Source: Candolleomyces eurysporus (Eukaryota > Basidiomycota > Agaricomycetes > Agaricales > Psathyrellaceae). Taken from it: a stretch of DNA of 15,689 nt. The stretch lies in the NCBI GenBank assembly GCA_027579435.1, contig JANBPK010001695.1:1-15689 (forward strand). The letters are read 5' to 3'. How positions within the stretch are numbered: position 1 is the stretch's first letter; the number at the start of each line of letters is the position of its first letter. Made by a program: the position numbers and the translations under genes. Below the pieces are notes generated by a model. It worked only from the letters and a program-made list of their open reading frames with translations. It was not told the origin of the DNA and did no database searches. Below are positions 1-9,279 of the stretch, piece after piece.

Positions 1-2171
1 TTTTCGCCCGACATTTGGGGGAGAGAAGTAGAATGACACGTCTTGCATCCACCTTGGCGACCCAACTTTCGGATGCAATTCCTGACATGCGGGCGTCAAT
101 TGATGCTACTCTCAAAGGAGAGCCCGACCTCCTTAGTCCTTTTGTTTCCGTTACCATGCAGATGCAACGCTTAGTGTACGACCCCGTCAAGGCAGCCACC
201 AAAAGGGTTAACCTAATCAAGTCTTTTGCGAAGACTTCATACGTGATTGTTCTCGACGCCATCGACGAATGCGAGGCTTGGGAACAAGTTGTGGACTTCC
301 TCGACCAGGCGGTGAAGATCTTCAAGGAAAATCCAGGCTTACCACTACGATTCCTCATCACTGGTCGGATTGAGGATCACCTGCAACTACGTGTGGACGC
401 CAATCGAATACAAACCATCGACCTCGCTCAGAATACAACCAAGGAGGATCTCACTCTTTACATACAATCCCTATTCGGAACGCCAAACTGGCCTTCCCCG
501 ACGGAGCTGAATTCACTTGCAGAGAAATCCAAAGGCTCATTCGCCGCCGCCAAGGGACTCGTTGGTTTTATTCAAGGTGCCCTGATCAATTTTGATGACC
601 TCACACCCGCCCAACGCCTCCAGTTAGTTCTGGGCACAGACAGCCAGAACTTGAATACATTCTACGCTCGTATTTTCGTAGACTCCCAGGAACTCCCTTA
701 CTTCATGGATGTCCTTTCCGCCATCGCTCTGCTCAAAACCCCACTCTCCATTCCCGCGATCTCACACTTCCTAGGGATTTTTGAGTACGAAGTAATCACC
801 GTTCTCTCGTCCATCCCAACCCTTGTGACAATTCCGGGACGAAACAATGCCCCGATAACGTTTTCCCATGAATCGCTGCGAGAGTTCCTTCTTGACGAGC
901 AGCGATCTGGCCCCTTCCATGTCCGAACAGACGTCCTCAAAGAAATGGCCTACAAGTTCCTCGATGTCGCACTCGTACATTACGAAAACCTTTCAGAAAT
1001 ACAGTGGATGTTGCCTCTGGACGAGTCGATTCCCGAGGCGATCATTCAGTGGCCCAAAAATCTCGACCTCATCCTGGAAACAGATCCTTCCTTCGACCTG
1101 AGCGGATTCGACAGCCGATACCGCCAAATTCTAACAAGAATGCAGATTATGCCCCATTTCTTCAACGTCATCGCGATTATTGCGTTGTCCGACAACCCCG
1201 TCCTCTTTGGCGACATTCTTTCGATACTTCAACTCGACGTGGAGGATGTATCCCTCATCATCTATGGCCTCACGCCAATCTTGCGGCGTGGGCCCGGGCA
1301 GAAGAAATTCTCCGAAACGATATCCCTCGCTGATCAATGTCAATTCCGTCACCAGTCCATACGTGACTTCCTTCTCGATCCTTTCAGGGCAGAAGACCTT
1401 CATATTTCTCCAACCCACTATACCCACATCGCGCAAAGACACCTCAGCATTATGTTTGGCCTCCCTCACACGTTCGTCACCGCCAAACCTTTCTTTGTGG
1501 ATTGGCCGAAGTACCTGGCCCTTGCCGTGCAGCATGATCCGCTTTTCGACCGGGAAGTGCTGCAAGAGCCATACGACCCCGTTGCCCCAATGCGACGGGC
1601 GATTGAATCATTGCGAGGATGGCGCACTGCGTTTACCGTCGAATTGAAAGCGGATGAATTGGCCTCAATGCTGGCTAATGTGGAGCTTGCTATTCATGCG
1701 ATCGAAATGAGGGTACGCGAACAGATACCTCTCCGATGGATAAGCTGGCTCACAAGGCACTACAGATTCCGCGGTCCTTTGAAAATCTCGAGAACCTTAT
1801 CACTGTTACCAATGGGGTGGAAAGGAGCTGTAACGTACGTAACCTTTGGGCCAGAGCATCAGGCTGACGCTGACGCTTCCTTTTCTACGCTGCCTCTTCA
1901 GGTCATTATGAGCCGAAACACCGTGTCAATCATTGACATCCTAGACGTACGCATACTGACCTGGTTTCTTTACTGATACTCAACTAACCGCTGCTACTCT
2001 CAGGGTTTCCGAAAGATTCTATCGGATTCAACAATCTCTTCAAGGTTGTGCATGAAGAGAGGTTGCTGTGTTGGCATCCAAGTGGAAAGACACTTCAAGG
2101 TGGGGGGCTCCAACAGATTTGTGATGAGCCTTTACCAGTATCCAACGGAGCTCTCTGTTACTCCTGCCTAG
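1..2171 (+). CDS. NACHT-type NTPase (NLR-like), 3' part only
   Basis: This is the C-terminal part of a fungal NLR-like STAND ATPase; the frame is open from base 3, so the gene begins upstream and the P-loop (Walker A) is not visible. A Walker B-like stretch YVIVLDAIDEC lies at about 240-272 and a sensor-like RFLITGR at about 349-370. Beyond it are two similar modules, each with a hydrophobic helix followed by a FLLD motif: HESLREFLLD (867-896) and HQSIRDFLLD (1350-1379). The reading frame stays open to 1978, but a clean intron at 1947-2003 (GTACGC donor, CTAAC branch point at 1984, CAG acceptor) leads into a last exon at 2004-2171 ending in TAG. A second in-frame, stop-free intron at 1839-1901 is possible and would join AVTY to VIMSRNTVSIIDIL. 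No C-terminal WD40 or ankyrin repeats are seen. The effector domain lies outside the window. The NACHT family call is firm; the 3' exon is moderately sure. Confidence 0.8.
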
Positions 2172-4611
2172 GATGTCGTTGCGGTTTTCTGATTGATCTA
2201 CACATTTATGTTTTATATCTTCGAGGGGAAGCTCGCTAGGGTATATATTTATGTAACACCCTTTTATTCTCGGCAAAACTCGACAAAACGTTCCGCCCAA
2301 GTGTACCGATTGAGTTTGGTCTGAGGGAAGTTCAGTCGCAGGCTGGCGTAGTCGGATTAAGAGGGGACCTACATATATATACCAACTCTCGTCGGGGAAT
2401 TCTGGCAGTGCGTCTGGCGAACTTCCTAAAGGTACTCTCAGCCGCTGTGAGGCCGTGAAGTGAGTCGATGAGGATAAAGTCAAGAAGTAGAAACGTACAT
2501 GAGGGACAATGGAATGCTTCTCTCTCAACTGAAGCTTCGTTTTCTTGAGGATGTCTGCTAAATTTTGCTTTCTCAAGTACGCCGAGAATGGTTTCCAATT
2601 ATCATATACAGCATCTAAGCCCTGCATTGTTTCAGACATCCACTTGAGCTTCTTCATGATGGCCAGGTTGGGCGAACCAGACTTTGAACGTTGAGACAGC
2701 AGCTGCTTTAGCTTCGTGAAGGACTGTCAATCAACACGGCAGCAAAGGAGAAGTATTATCGAGGTGCTCACCCTCTCATCCCGCTTCGTGATGAGTGCCG
2801 TGCAGTCTGTTAGCACCTTGGGTCCCGCACTCTGTGTCGGGCGCCCATCCTCCTCCGACACAAACCAGTTCATAAAGTATCCAACGATAGTTGCAAAGCG
2901 ACTATCTGACAACAGAGGTGCCCAGGCTGTTAGGACGGGTTCCATTCCAACGTAGTTTGCATCCAGGATATTTGACACCTGAACGCGGTCGAAGCGGATG
3001 GTAGATGGTAGGATGNNTGATGGCATTATGCCAGAGCTGATGGATTTTGCAAGCTTACAAGCTTCGGTAGAAAATAGATGGAAAGCGATGGAGAACCTGC
3101 GAAGTCGATTGGCGAACATACGAAGTTGTTCGGTTAAGTAAAAGTAGAGGCAGCCGTATATGTCTTCTGGCTGTGCTCCATGTGCNTTTCCGGCCTGTAT
3201 AACATCNCGAATACTNAAGGNNTNGTATNAGTNTANTGACAACGAGANCAGANAACGAACGACACNTACTCCCANCCATNGAGAGGGTCTGAGAAGTCAT
3301 TTTGGAGCCATTGTCCGTCTGCAGAAAACAGAGATNGATTTGGTGTATTGAAGTGGGAGTTGAGAGCACCGAATGGCAACAGAATCCCGAAAGAACGAAA
3401 CTCCTGCAGAGCGACTCGGTGGGACGGTTTGACTGTTGCGAAAATACGATCTCTGTAGTCTCGCCGTTCTGGCGCGCTCATGACACGGCTATATTCTCGT
3501 TGGGCATCGTCGACTGAGAAGGTGAGGCTGGGATTCACCAGATCTCCGAGAAGAGATTTGCACGAATCTGGATAGAACCAGGAGATACGTCCTCTTTCTC
3601 CGAAGGATGTGGTCGCTGAGTCTCCATCAGGCATGGTTGTAATCAAAGGGATGGTGATCTGCGTTTTGTATTCCATGGGAATGAATACGGAATACCAGAA
3701 ATGCAATGCAACATCAGCCGCCAGGTTTTCGTCGGGCAAAGTTCCAAGGACAAGAAGCAAGAGCAGGTTGCGACAAGCGATAAACTTTGTGCCATCGTTT
3801 ATCACAATGTTTAGGTTTCCACTGAAATCAGGAGGAAGGCTATTGATGGTTTTGACGACATGCCGCAAGTCGCCAGAAGCTAGGCATGAAACTCAGTGCT
3901 CAATGGCCAATTGCGTAATGGAAAGCCGAAACTTACTCACCGGCGAACGCAACGGTCAAGTCTTTAGTGGAATCATTTTCGTTCGCCCCGAGGTTGACGA
4001 CGTCTTGCGCTGGTACATTTCCCCATCTATTGGAATGGCCAATGAGTCTCGACGATGTAAACATGGGGTTAATCGTACAATGCCAAACCCTGCTCAGCCG
4101 CCATCCGTCTCAGATTATCCTTTGGATGTTGATTACTGATGGTTATGGGTTCACGATTCTCCTTTACCCAGGATGGCATCCAATCTTCGCTTCTCAGAGG
4201 GTTCTTACAGTCTTTGTAGTTTAGAAGTCAGAGAGGAGATGGGAAACGGGACCGTGAGCCACTTACCTTGCTTGTGCACCTTCCAATGAGCTTTTTGACA
4301 CTCCTAGAATCACTATGAGCCGAAAGTCGTTTGTAACTGGCAAGGCAACGCACTTTGGAACAGTAAGAAACAAGCCTGCAAGCACCACACATCATCTTCC
4401 CCGGTTTTCCACAGCACGCTTCCAGGGCAGGTTGAACATGAGCGCATGGCAGCACCTCCAGGGGTGAAAACGAGGGTTTTGCCATTTCCACCAGCTTCAG
4501 AAACTCCAGCTTGCGGGTGGCGGGTTCTAAGGAATCGATCTCCTCCATCGTTGAAAGCAAGGCATCAGCCCCCTTGGCATCGAAACTTGAGCGTGGAAGG
4601 CTCCCTAGCAT
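2040..4611 (-). CDS. MYND zinc finger + DUF4470 protein, paralogue A
   Basis: Eight exons read on the minus strand: 4354-4611, 4267-4303, 4079-4211, 3941-4026, 3270-3879, 2772-3213, 2499-2723 and 2040-2444. Together they make 2196 nt, or 731 aa, and every junction has consistent phase. A MYND-like zinc finger spans about residues 66-100 (C67, C75, C78, YC84, C88, H92/H96, C100), though the first Cys pair lacks the usual C-x2-C spacing. DUF4470 begins at about residue 144 (WGNVPAQDVVNL, then AFAASGDLRHVVKTI across an intron). DUF4470 is also the N-terminal domain of the axonemal dynein assembly factor DNAAF3; the later FDRVQVSNILDANYVG and VGYFMNW stretches look like the matching C-terminal part. 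MYND fingers usually bind proteins; the role of this fungal family is unknown to me. Exon structure matches paralogue B exactly. The last exon is 97 codons longer than in B and overlaps the NACHT gene on the other strand. Seventeen Ns lie inside but do not shift frame. The start at 4611 is the first ATG in frame. Confidence 0.82.
3016..3335. other. Cluster of 17 ambiguous bases in paralogue A
   Basis: Ns occur at 3016-3017, 3186, 3207, 3216, 3221-3222, 3224, 3229, 3233, 3236, 3248, 3253, 3266, 3275, 3280 and 3335. They are densest in the intron at 3214-3269. Intron length (56 nt) and exon phases match paralogue B, so these Ns stand for substitutions, not indels. Mixed signal from two nuclei or from a collapsed paralogue would explain this. 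Confidence 0.9.
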
Positions 4612-4717
4612 CGCGCTCTTTCAGTGGTGGTCAGGGGCCTTCTTGACCTTGAATCCAACTGACGCTCGGAATCAAAGGAAGGAAAGCTGGGGGATCAAGA
4701 AGGATCAAACATTCCAA

Positions 4718-4726
4718 TTTAAATAG
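4718..4726 (-). promoter_or_regulatory. TATA-like box of paralogue A
   Basis: On the minus strand this reads TATTTAAAT, about 110 nt before the proposed ATG at 4611. Paralogue B has TATAAA at about the same distance before its ATG, which supports both start choices. Confidence 0.4.
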
Positions 4727-4734
4727 GGTTCTAG

Positions 4735-5216
4735 CACCTTCCTCGTGGGGCCAAACTTCCAAGAACGATTGAACCAAAATTGGTGCAATATCATAGCATA
4801 CACGCCGCTGTCACTGCAAGCTGTGTCTTTCCTATTAAGTTGCCGTGAACAACTGGCCGATCCATGCGAAGAGTGCATCCAAAAAGATATGGATGATTCG
4901 CCGTAAGGTCATGTACAAAATTGGTAGACAAACGCCACAGACGGATAACTTTCAAGCCATAGAGGACAGGAATATAGCAAGAGAAATACGACAAGAGAGC
5001 ACTTTGTTACTCGACAAAACGTTCCACCCAAGTGTATTCGTTGAGGTTTGTCTGGGAAAATCGAAGATCAGCTTCAAACTCGATGCGATATTGACAGACC
5101 ACATAGATAATTGTACCAGCTGTCGTTATCTGGAAACTCTGAGAGGGCGTCTGATGGGCTTTGTAGAGGTACCCTCAGTCGCTAATGGTCAAATTCAGTA
5201 GAAGCGATCATTCCAG
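4735..5216. repeat. Direct repeat, copy 1 (3' end and flank of a MYND paralogue)
   Basis: This stretch aligns almost end to end with 6622-7115 in the same orientation, with small indels; for example copy 2 has about 12 extra bases near 6898-6910. It starts directly upstream of the paralogue A promoter and stops inside what would be the last intron of the paralogue. By eye the last-exon part is roughly 88-90% identical, and the non-coding flank is also strongly matched. A shorter, more diverged third copy, with the shared core AACGTTCCGCCCAAGTGTA, lies near 2265-2444 at the 3' end of paralogue A. Confidence 0.85.
5074..5216 (-). pseudogene. Relic of a third MYND/DUF4470 paralogue (last exon only)
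   Basis: Read on the minus strand, 5074-5181 is an intact 36-codon last exon. It starts RLRVPLQSPSDALSEFP, contains DSWYNY, and ends ISHRV-stop, matching the last exon of paralogue B (6966-7079). It is preceded by a TAG acceptor and about 35 nt of the matching intron, after which similarity stops near 5216. The other seven exons are absent and unrelated sequence replaces them, so this is a truncated gene copy left by duplication followed by deletion or insertion. Confidence 0.75.
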
Positions 5217-5643
5217 AAGGTTCTATGCTTTCCCTTTAGTTCAGCTAGTGGTTGTTTCAACACCTTCGAATTTAATGTCTTGTGTGTTATCCGTTGTCTC
5301 CCGTGGTAGTTGCCGGAAGGGCGTTTGCGACCCCGGCACCACTCAACGCTCGTGCTTGGTAGGTAGGAGGACATTTGCTCAGTCTATTGGCCAGTAGGGA
5401 GGGTCAAGGCACAAGGCCGGGCTTGGGTGTTGCGTATGGTCAAAGCCACGGTCGGGGATGCCTGTCCGCGCTTGGACATGGCTGCACCCGTATCTTGGGT
5501 TGCTTTGCTTCTACGGTTCTCTGCATATATATATCCGGCGTGGTTCCTGTACTTTCAGCCGATCATCGAATCACCAACTCCCTTCCGATTTGTCTACCAG
5601 AGCATCAACATCGACATTTCTCATCCAGAGACCAGCCACTAAA
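5217..5643. other. Unique region upstream of the orphan gene
   Basis: No supportable gene. It follows the breakpoint of the MYND repeat. I saw no terminal inverted repeats or target-site duplication. The only signal I would point to is a TATA-like run before the orphan gene. Confidence 0.6.
5524..5533 (+). promoter_or_regulatory. TATA-like box of the orphan gene
   Basis: The run CATATATATATCC lies about 110-120 nt before the ATG at 5644, a similar distance to the TATA boxes of the MYND genes. This is consistent with a plus-strand promoter. Confidence 0.4.
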
Positions 5644-6232
5644 ATGCCTCATCAGCACGACCCAAAGGTTCCTCTTCCCCCCGACGCTGTCACCTTATTC
5701 AATAAAAAAATGCTCTCCATCAACCCCGGCTTGGGATTTAATAACGGCGTTCCCCTCAGCCAATTGCAAGTCAACCAGAAGCTCCTCAACTTATACCTTT
5801 CTCAGGTCGCGCAGGACCAAATGCTTCTACAAGTCCGCGCTTGGGCCCAGGCCGAAGCAAACAGGCTCTGGGATCTCTATCGTCAGACGTTATCCGTCTC
5901 CGATCCCTGCCCAACCCATTGCACGCTCACCAATGCTAGCTGGGAGTTCTACCTCGAGGCGGCTCGAGTGCTGTNCCCCCCCAAGATGGTTCAATGATTT
6001 GGAGAACAAGGTTCTTTTACGGGATATGTGGCACGCACTCTCCGATAATGAGAAGGTCTTTTTTAGCATGAGAGGTGAGCGGTGGAATTATATTGTAAGG
6101 TGCAGCTCAAGTACCGGCGGAGCGGCCGACTGGAAAAAGAGAGAATTGGGCGAGTTGTTTAGCTTCTTGCCGATTAGCCAGTGGTCCATTGGTATATTGG
6201 CTCCAGGTAGTGTGGACTACTCGACCTTTTAG
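5644..6232 (+). CDS. Orphan small helical protein (frame broken by one N)
   Basis: I do not recognise this protein. The ATG sits in a good context (CTAAAATGCC). The frame runs to an N at 5975 that precedes seven Cs. Leaving that one N out lets the frame continue without a stop to TAG at 6230-6232, giving 195 aa from a single exon. The N-terminal two thirds is predicted by eye to be helical and rich in Gln/Leu/Ala (e.g. LYLSQVAQDQMLLQVRAWAQ). The second half has PPRWFNDLENK and MWHALSDNEKVFFSM. No signal peptide or membrane segment is seen. It lies in unique sequence between two copies of a MYND-paralogue repeat, so it may have arrived with the rearrangement that truncated the third paralogue. 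Apart from the N the frame is clean, and codon use looks coding-like with many C-ending codons. Confidence 0.6.
5975..5975. other. Ambiguous base acting as an extra nucleotide
   Basis: The N lies at the edge of a run of seven Cs. Counting it breaks the frame of the 5644-6232 gene; not counting it joins the two open halves. This is most simply a homopolymer-length consensus artefact. Confidence 0.75.
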
Positions 6233-6621
6233 GCTGGCAGCCGTACGCCACTCGCCCGGACGTCGAGGTCTCTATGACTTCGAAGGTCTCTCTTCTTATA
6301 TTGTTTAGTCTCTTCTCAAATTTTTTTGTATTGTTATCACTGCCTTGATATGGTTCTACCGAAACTGCTTGTCCGTAACAACCTATTGTCCAATGAAGAA
6401 AATTACGTGACGAGTATGGTCCATGTCCCATTGGTACACTGAGAGCGCACAGAGAATGGAAAGCCGATTGGCACATCAAGGGAAGTGCTAAGGACAACGA
6501 ATCTCGCTCCTAGTGCACCGTTTCCACAAAAAAGCTAGAGCCAAACCAGCTAAAAAACACCAAGAACACCCACTAAAAAAATCAGGGCAGTCAGTCATTA
6601 GAGTGCACTAAGCATCTTTCT
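6233..6621. other. Intergenic, 3' of the orphan gene
   Basis: No gene is supported here. It contains an A-rich stretch (about 6525-6585) before the start of repeat copy 2 at 6622. Short antisense frames are present but lack any recognisable motif. Confidence 0.6.
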
Positions 6622-7115
6622 GGCACCTTCCTCGCGGGGTCAAACTTCCAAACACGAGTGAACCAAAACTGGTGCAATACTATACGATACACGTTGCTGT
6701 TATTGCAAGCTGTGTCTTTTCTAGGAGGTTGCCGTGATTGAATCGCTGATCCATACGAAGGGTGCACCCAAAAAGATATGACATATTCACCGTAAGGTCA
6801 TGTACAAATTCGTAGAAAAACGCTACAGGCTAATTTTCAAGGCGTAGAGGACAGGAATGTAGCAGAGAAAAACACGACAAGAGAGCACTTTGCTACTCGC
6901 GAGAAAACTCAACAAAACGTTCCACCCAAGTGTATTTGTTGAGGTTAGTCTAAGAAAATCGAAGATCAGCTTGGAACTCGATGCGATATTGACAGATCAC
7001 ATACATAATTGTACCAGCTGTCATCATCCTGAAACTCGGGTAGGGCGTCTGGTGGGCTTTGTAGAGGCACCCTCAGTCGCTAACGGTCAAATTCAGTAAA
7101 AATGATCACTCCGAA
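6622..7115. repeat. Direct repeat, copy 2 (3' end and flank of paralogue B)
   Basis: This is the partner of 4735-5216. In minus-strand terms it holds part of the last intron, the last exon (6966-7079) and about 340 nt of the downstream flank of paralogue B. Similarity to copy 1 starts at GCACCTTCCTCG and fades just inside the last intron. Confidence 0.85.
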
Positions 7116-9279
7116 AGTAGAAGGGAACAACTTACGCGAGATACGATTGTATGATTCTCTTTCAACCGGAGTTTCGTTTTCTTAAGGATGCGCGATAAGC
7201 CTTGCTTGTTCAGATAAGTCGAGAAAGGCGTAGAGTTGTCATAGACAGCGGCGAGAGCCTGCACTGTCATAACCGTCACCAGCATCTGCGCAACAGTGGC
7301 GATGTCTGTCATAGGGTTCCCGCTAGGCTTGCTTGCGAGCAATCTATTTGCCTACAAGAGAGTATAAGTCGATGTGCCTCGCATTCAATGTTGCTGCTCA
7401 CCTTTTCGTCCCGATCCACGACACGCGTAATACAATCATCTACGATCTCCTCTTCGCAGTTCTTCGGGTCCCCATCCTTCTCTAGGAGGGACCAGTTCAT
7501 AAAGTAGCCGACAATGGTGGCGAACGGATTGTCTGAAAGTAGAGGACCCCAAGTGATGAGGACAGCATTCATGCCAACGTACTGTGCATCCAAGATATTC
7601 GAAACTTCGATTCGGTCGAACCGCACAATTGGGGGAAGGTCCAGTTCGGTCAATCGACCAGACTTAATGGCGCAAGCGAGCCCACAAGCTTCCGTGGAAT
7701 ATAGCTTGAAGGAAATGGAAAGTTCGCGAAGTCGTTTGGCAAACGTACGAAGTTGTTCTGTTAAGTAGAAGTAGAGGCAGCCGTATATGTCTTCAGGGCG
7801 AGCTCCGTGAGCCTTTCCAGCTGCGATAACGGCGCTAATGCTGTAGTTGTGTCAGTGTATATGATCGTGCGGGTTCAAAGAATGGAAGTCACGTACTCCC
7901 AGCCTTCAAGGGGATCGGAGGAATCGTCTTGAAGCCACCGACCATTTAGTGAGAATAACGATACGTTCGGGGTGTCGAAGTGGAAGTTAGGAGCGCCAAA
8001 GGGCAAGACAATACCGGAACGACGATATTCCTGAACGGCGACTCGATGGGATGGCCTCAGCCTGGCATACATCCTATCCCTATAGTCCCGTCGAGAATGC
8101 GCGCCTTGAACTCTCCTGTATTCGATCTGGGCATCGAGAGCAGAGAGCTTCGAAACTTTGGCGTCGGGAGCTAGGTTCACCAAGTACGCGTCTGCTTCGG
8201 GAGGGTAAAACCAGGACACCGTTGACCGTCTCCCGACGGGTACGCTGGTCGAATCGTCACAAGATTTGTCCAAGGCTGCAGCTATTGCTAGACCGACTTG
8301 CACCCTGTATTCCTTGGGAAGAAACACGGAGTACCACAGATGCAAGGCAACGTCCGCAGCCAAGGCTTCATCAGGAATCGTTCCCAGGATTAAAAGCAGG
8401 GCGAGGTTACGACAGGCGATAGGAGTTGTGACATCGTTCAGCAAGATGGTCAAATTCCCGGAAAAGTTGGAGGGGAGACTATTGATAGTTTTGACGACGT
8501 GTCGCATGTCACCAGACGCTGTGTGCGAGGTTCGATATCAGACCGAGTGGCGCTAAGAAAAATAAAAGCAACGTTTCCGCACCGACAAACGCGATACTCA
8601 GATCTTTGGTAGCGTCGTTCTCGTTGGTACCGAGGTTGATGACATCCATAGCGGGTACGTTGCCCCATCTACTCGATGATGCCATTTGAATAGTTTCGTA
8701 GAAAAGATAGGTTTGCGAAAACTCACAAGGCGCATCCCCTGTCGAACTCTCCGGTTAACCTGCGATAGAAAGCATCTTCCGGAGTTTCGTCCCTCATGAA
8801 AATAGGGAGACGGTCCTCCCACACCCATGAGGGTAACCAATCCTCACTCTTGATAGGGCTCTTGCAGTCTTGACGGTGAGGAGTCAGATAGGGAGAGAAG
8901 GAACCGAAAGGGAGGCGCACCTCGCTTATGCAGCTTCCAGTGATCCTTCTGGCAGTCCTAGAAATCGGAGGTAAGCCACAATCGACGAGTATCAAGTGGT
9001 GAATGTCGTACCTTGGAGCAATAAGAAACGAGCTTGCAATCACTGCAAGCCATCTTGCCGAGTCCGTCGCACGCTGAGCGAAGCTTGGGCTGAACGTTGG
9101 CACATGGCAGCGCCTCAATGGGAGGGAACGCTGGTTTCTCTGCCCGCATCAATGCTACATAGGCGCGTTCACGAGTGACCGGATCTGGAGAATNGGGTCT
9201 GCATCGAAAGGATCAGCTTGAGCGCGGTATCGCGGTGGGGTCCGGAGTCAACGCAACGAGGATTGCTTTGCCGAGGCAT
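6966..9279 (-). CDS. MYND zinc finger + DUF4470 protein, paralogue B
   Basis: Eight minus-strand exons: 9012-9279, 8921-8957, 8727-8868, 8583-8668, 7897-8518, 7402-7840, 7136-7351 and 6966-7079. Dropping the single N at 9194 makes the total 1923 nt (640 aa) with every junction in phase. The MYND-like finger is split over the first three exons (ACSDCKLVSYCSK, DCQKDHWKLHKR, DC). It lacks the first C-x2-C pair, so it may be degenerate or use the Cys of LPC. DUF4470 begins at about residue 150 (WGNVPAMDVINL, AFVASGDMRHVVKTI). Intron positions equal those of A, and two exons (37 and 86 nt) have identical length, which shows tandem duplication of one spliced gene. The C-terminus is short, ending SISHRVPS, as in the relic at 5074. 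Relative to A the last exon is 97 codons shorter. Likely intracellular, with no signal peptide; function unknown. Confidence 0.82.
9194..9194. other. Ambiguous base acting as an extra nucleotide
   Basis: With this N counted, the first exon of paralogue B is 268 nt and out of phase. Without it the frame reads through MQTHSPDPVTRERAYVALM into the MYND finger, matching paralogue A. It sits next to a GGG run, like the N at 5975 beside poly-C. Confidence 0.75.

Noticed and set aside
1131..1647. Other-frame open stretches inside the NACHT gene
   Set aside because: They overlap a frame with clear NACHT-type motifs and show no motif or splice logic of their own.
5983..6100. Weak likeness of MWHALSDNEKVFF in the orphan protein to an HMG-box helix
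   Set aside because: Only a short stretch fits; the basic N-terminal part and the remaining conserved aromatic positions are not evident, so I do not name a domain.
5217..6621. Transposon insertion between the MYND repeats
   Set aside because: I found no terminal inverted repeats, target-site duplication, transposase or reverse transcriptase motif.
4845..7099. Matching plus-strand frames in the two repeat copies (4845-5201 and 6890-7099)
   Set aside because: They are antisense to the last exon of the MYND paralogues. Exon structure and splice signals support the minus strand, and recent duplication explains why both copies stay open.
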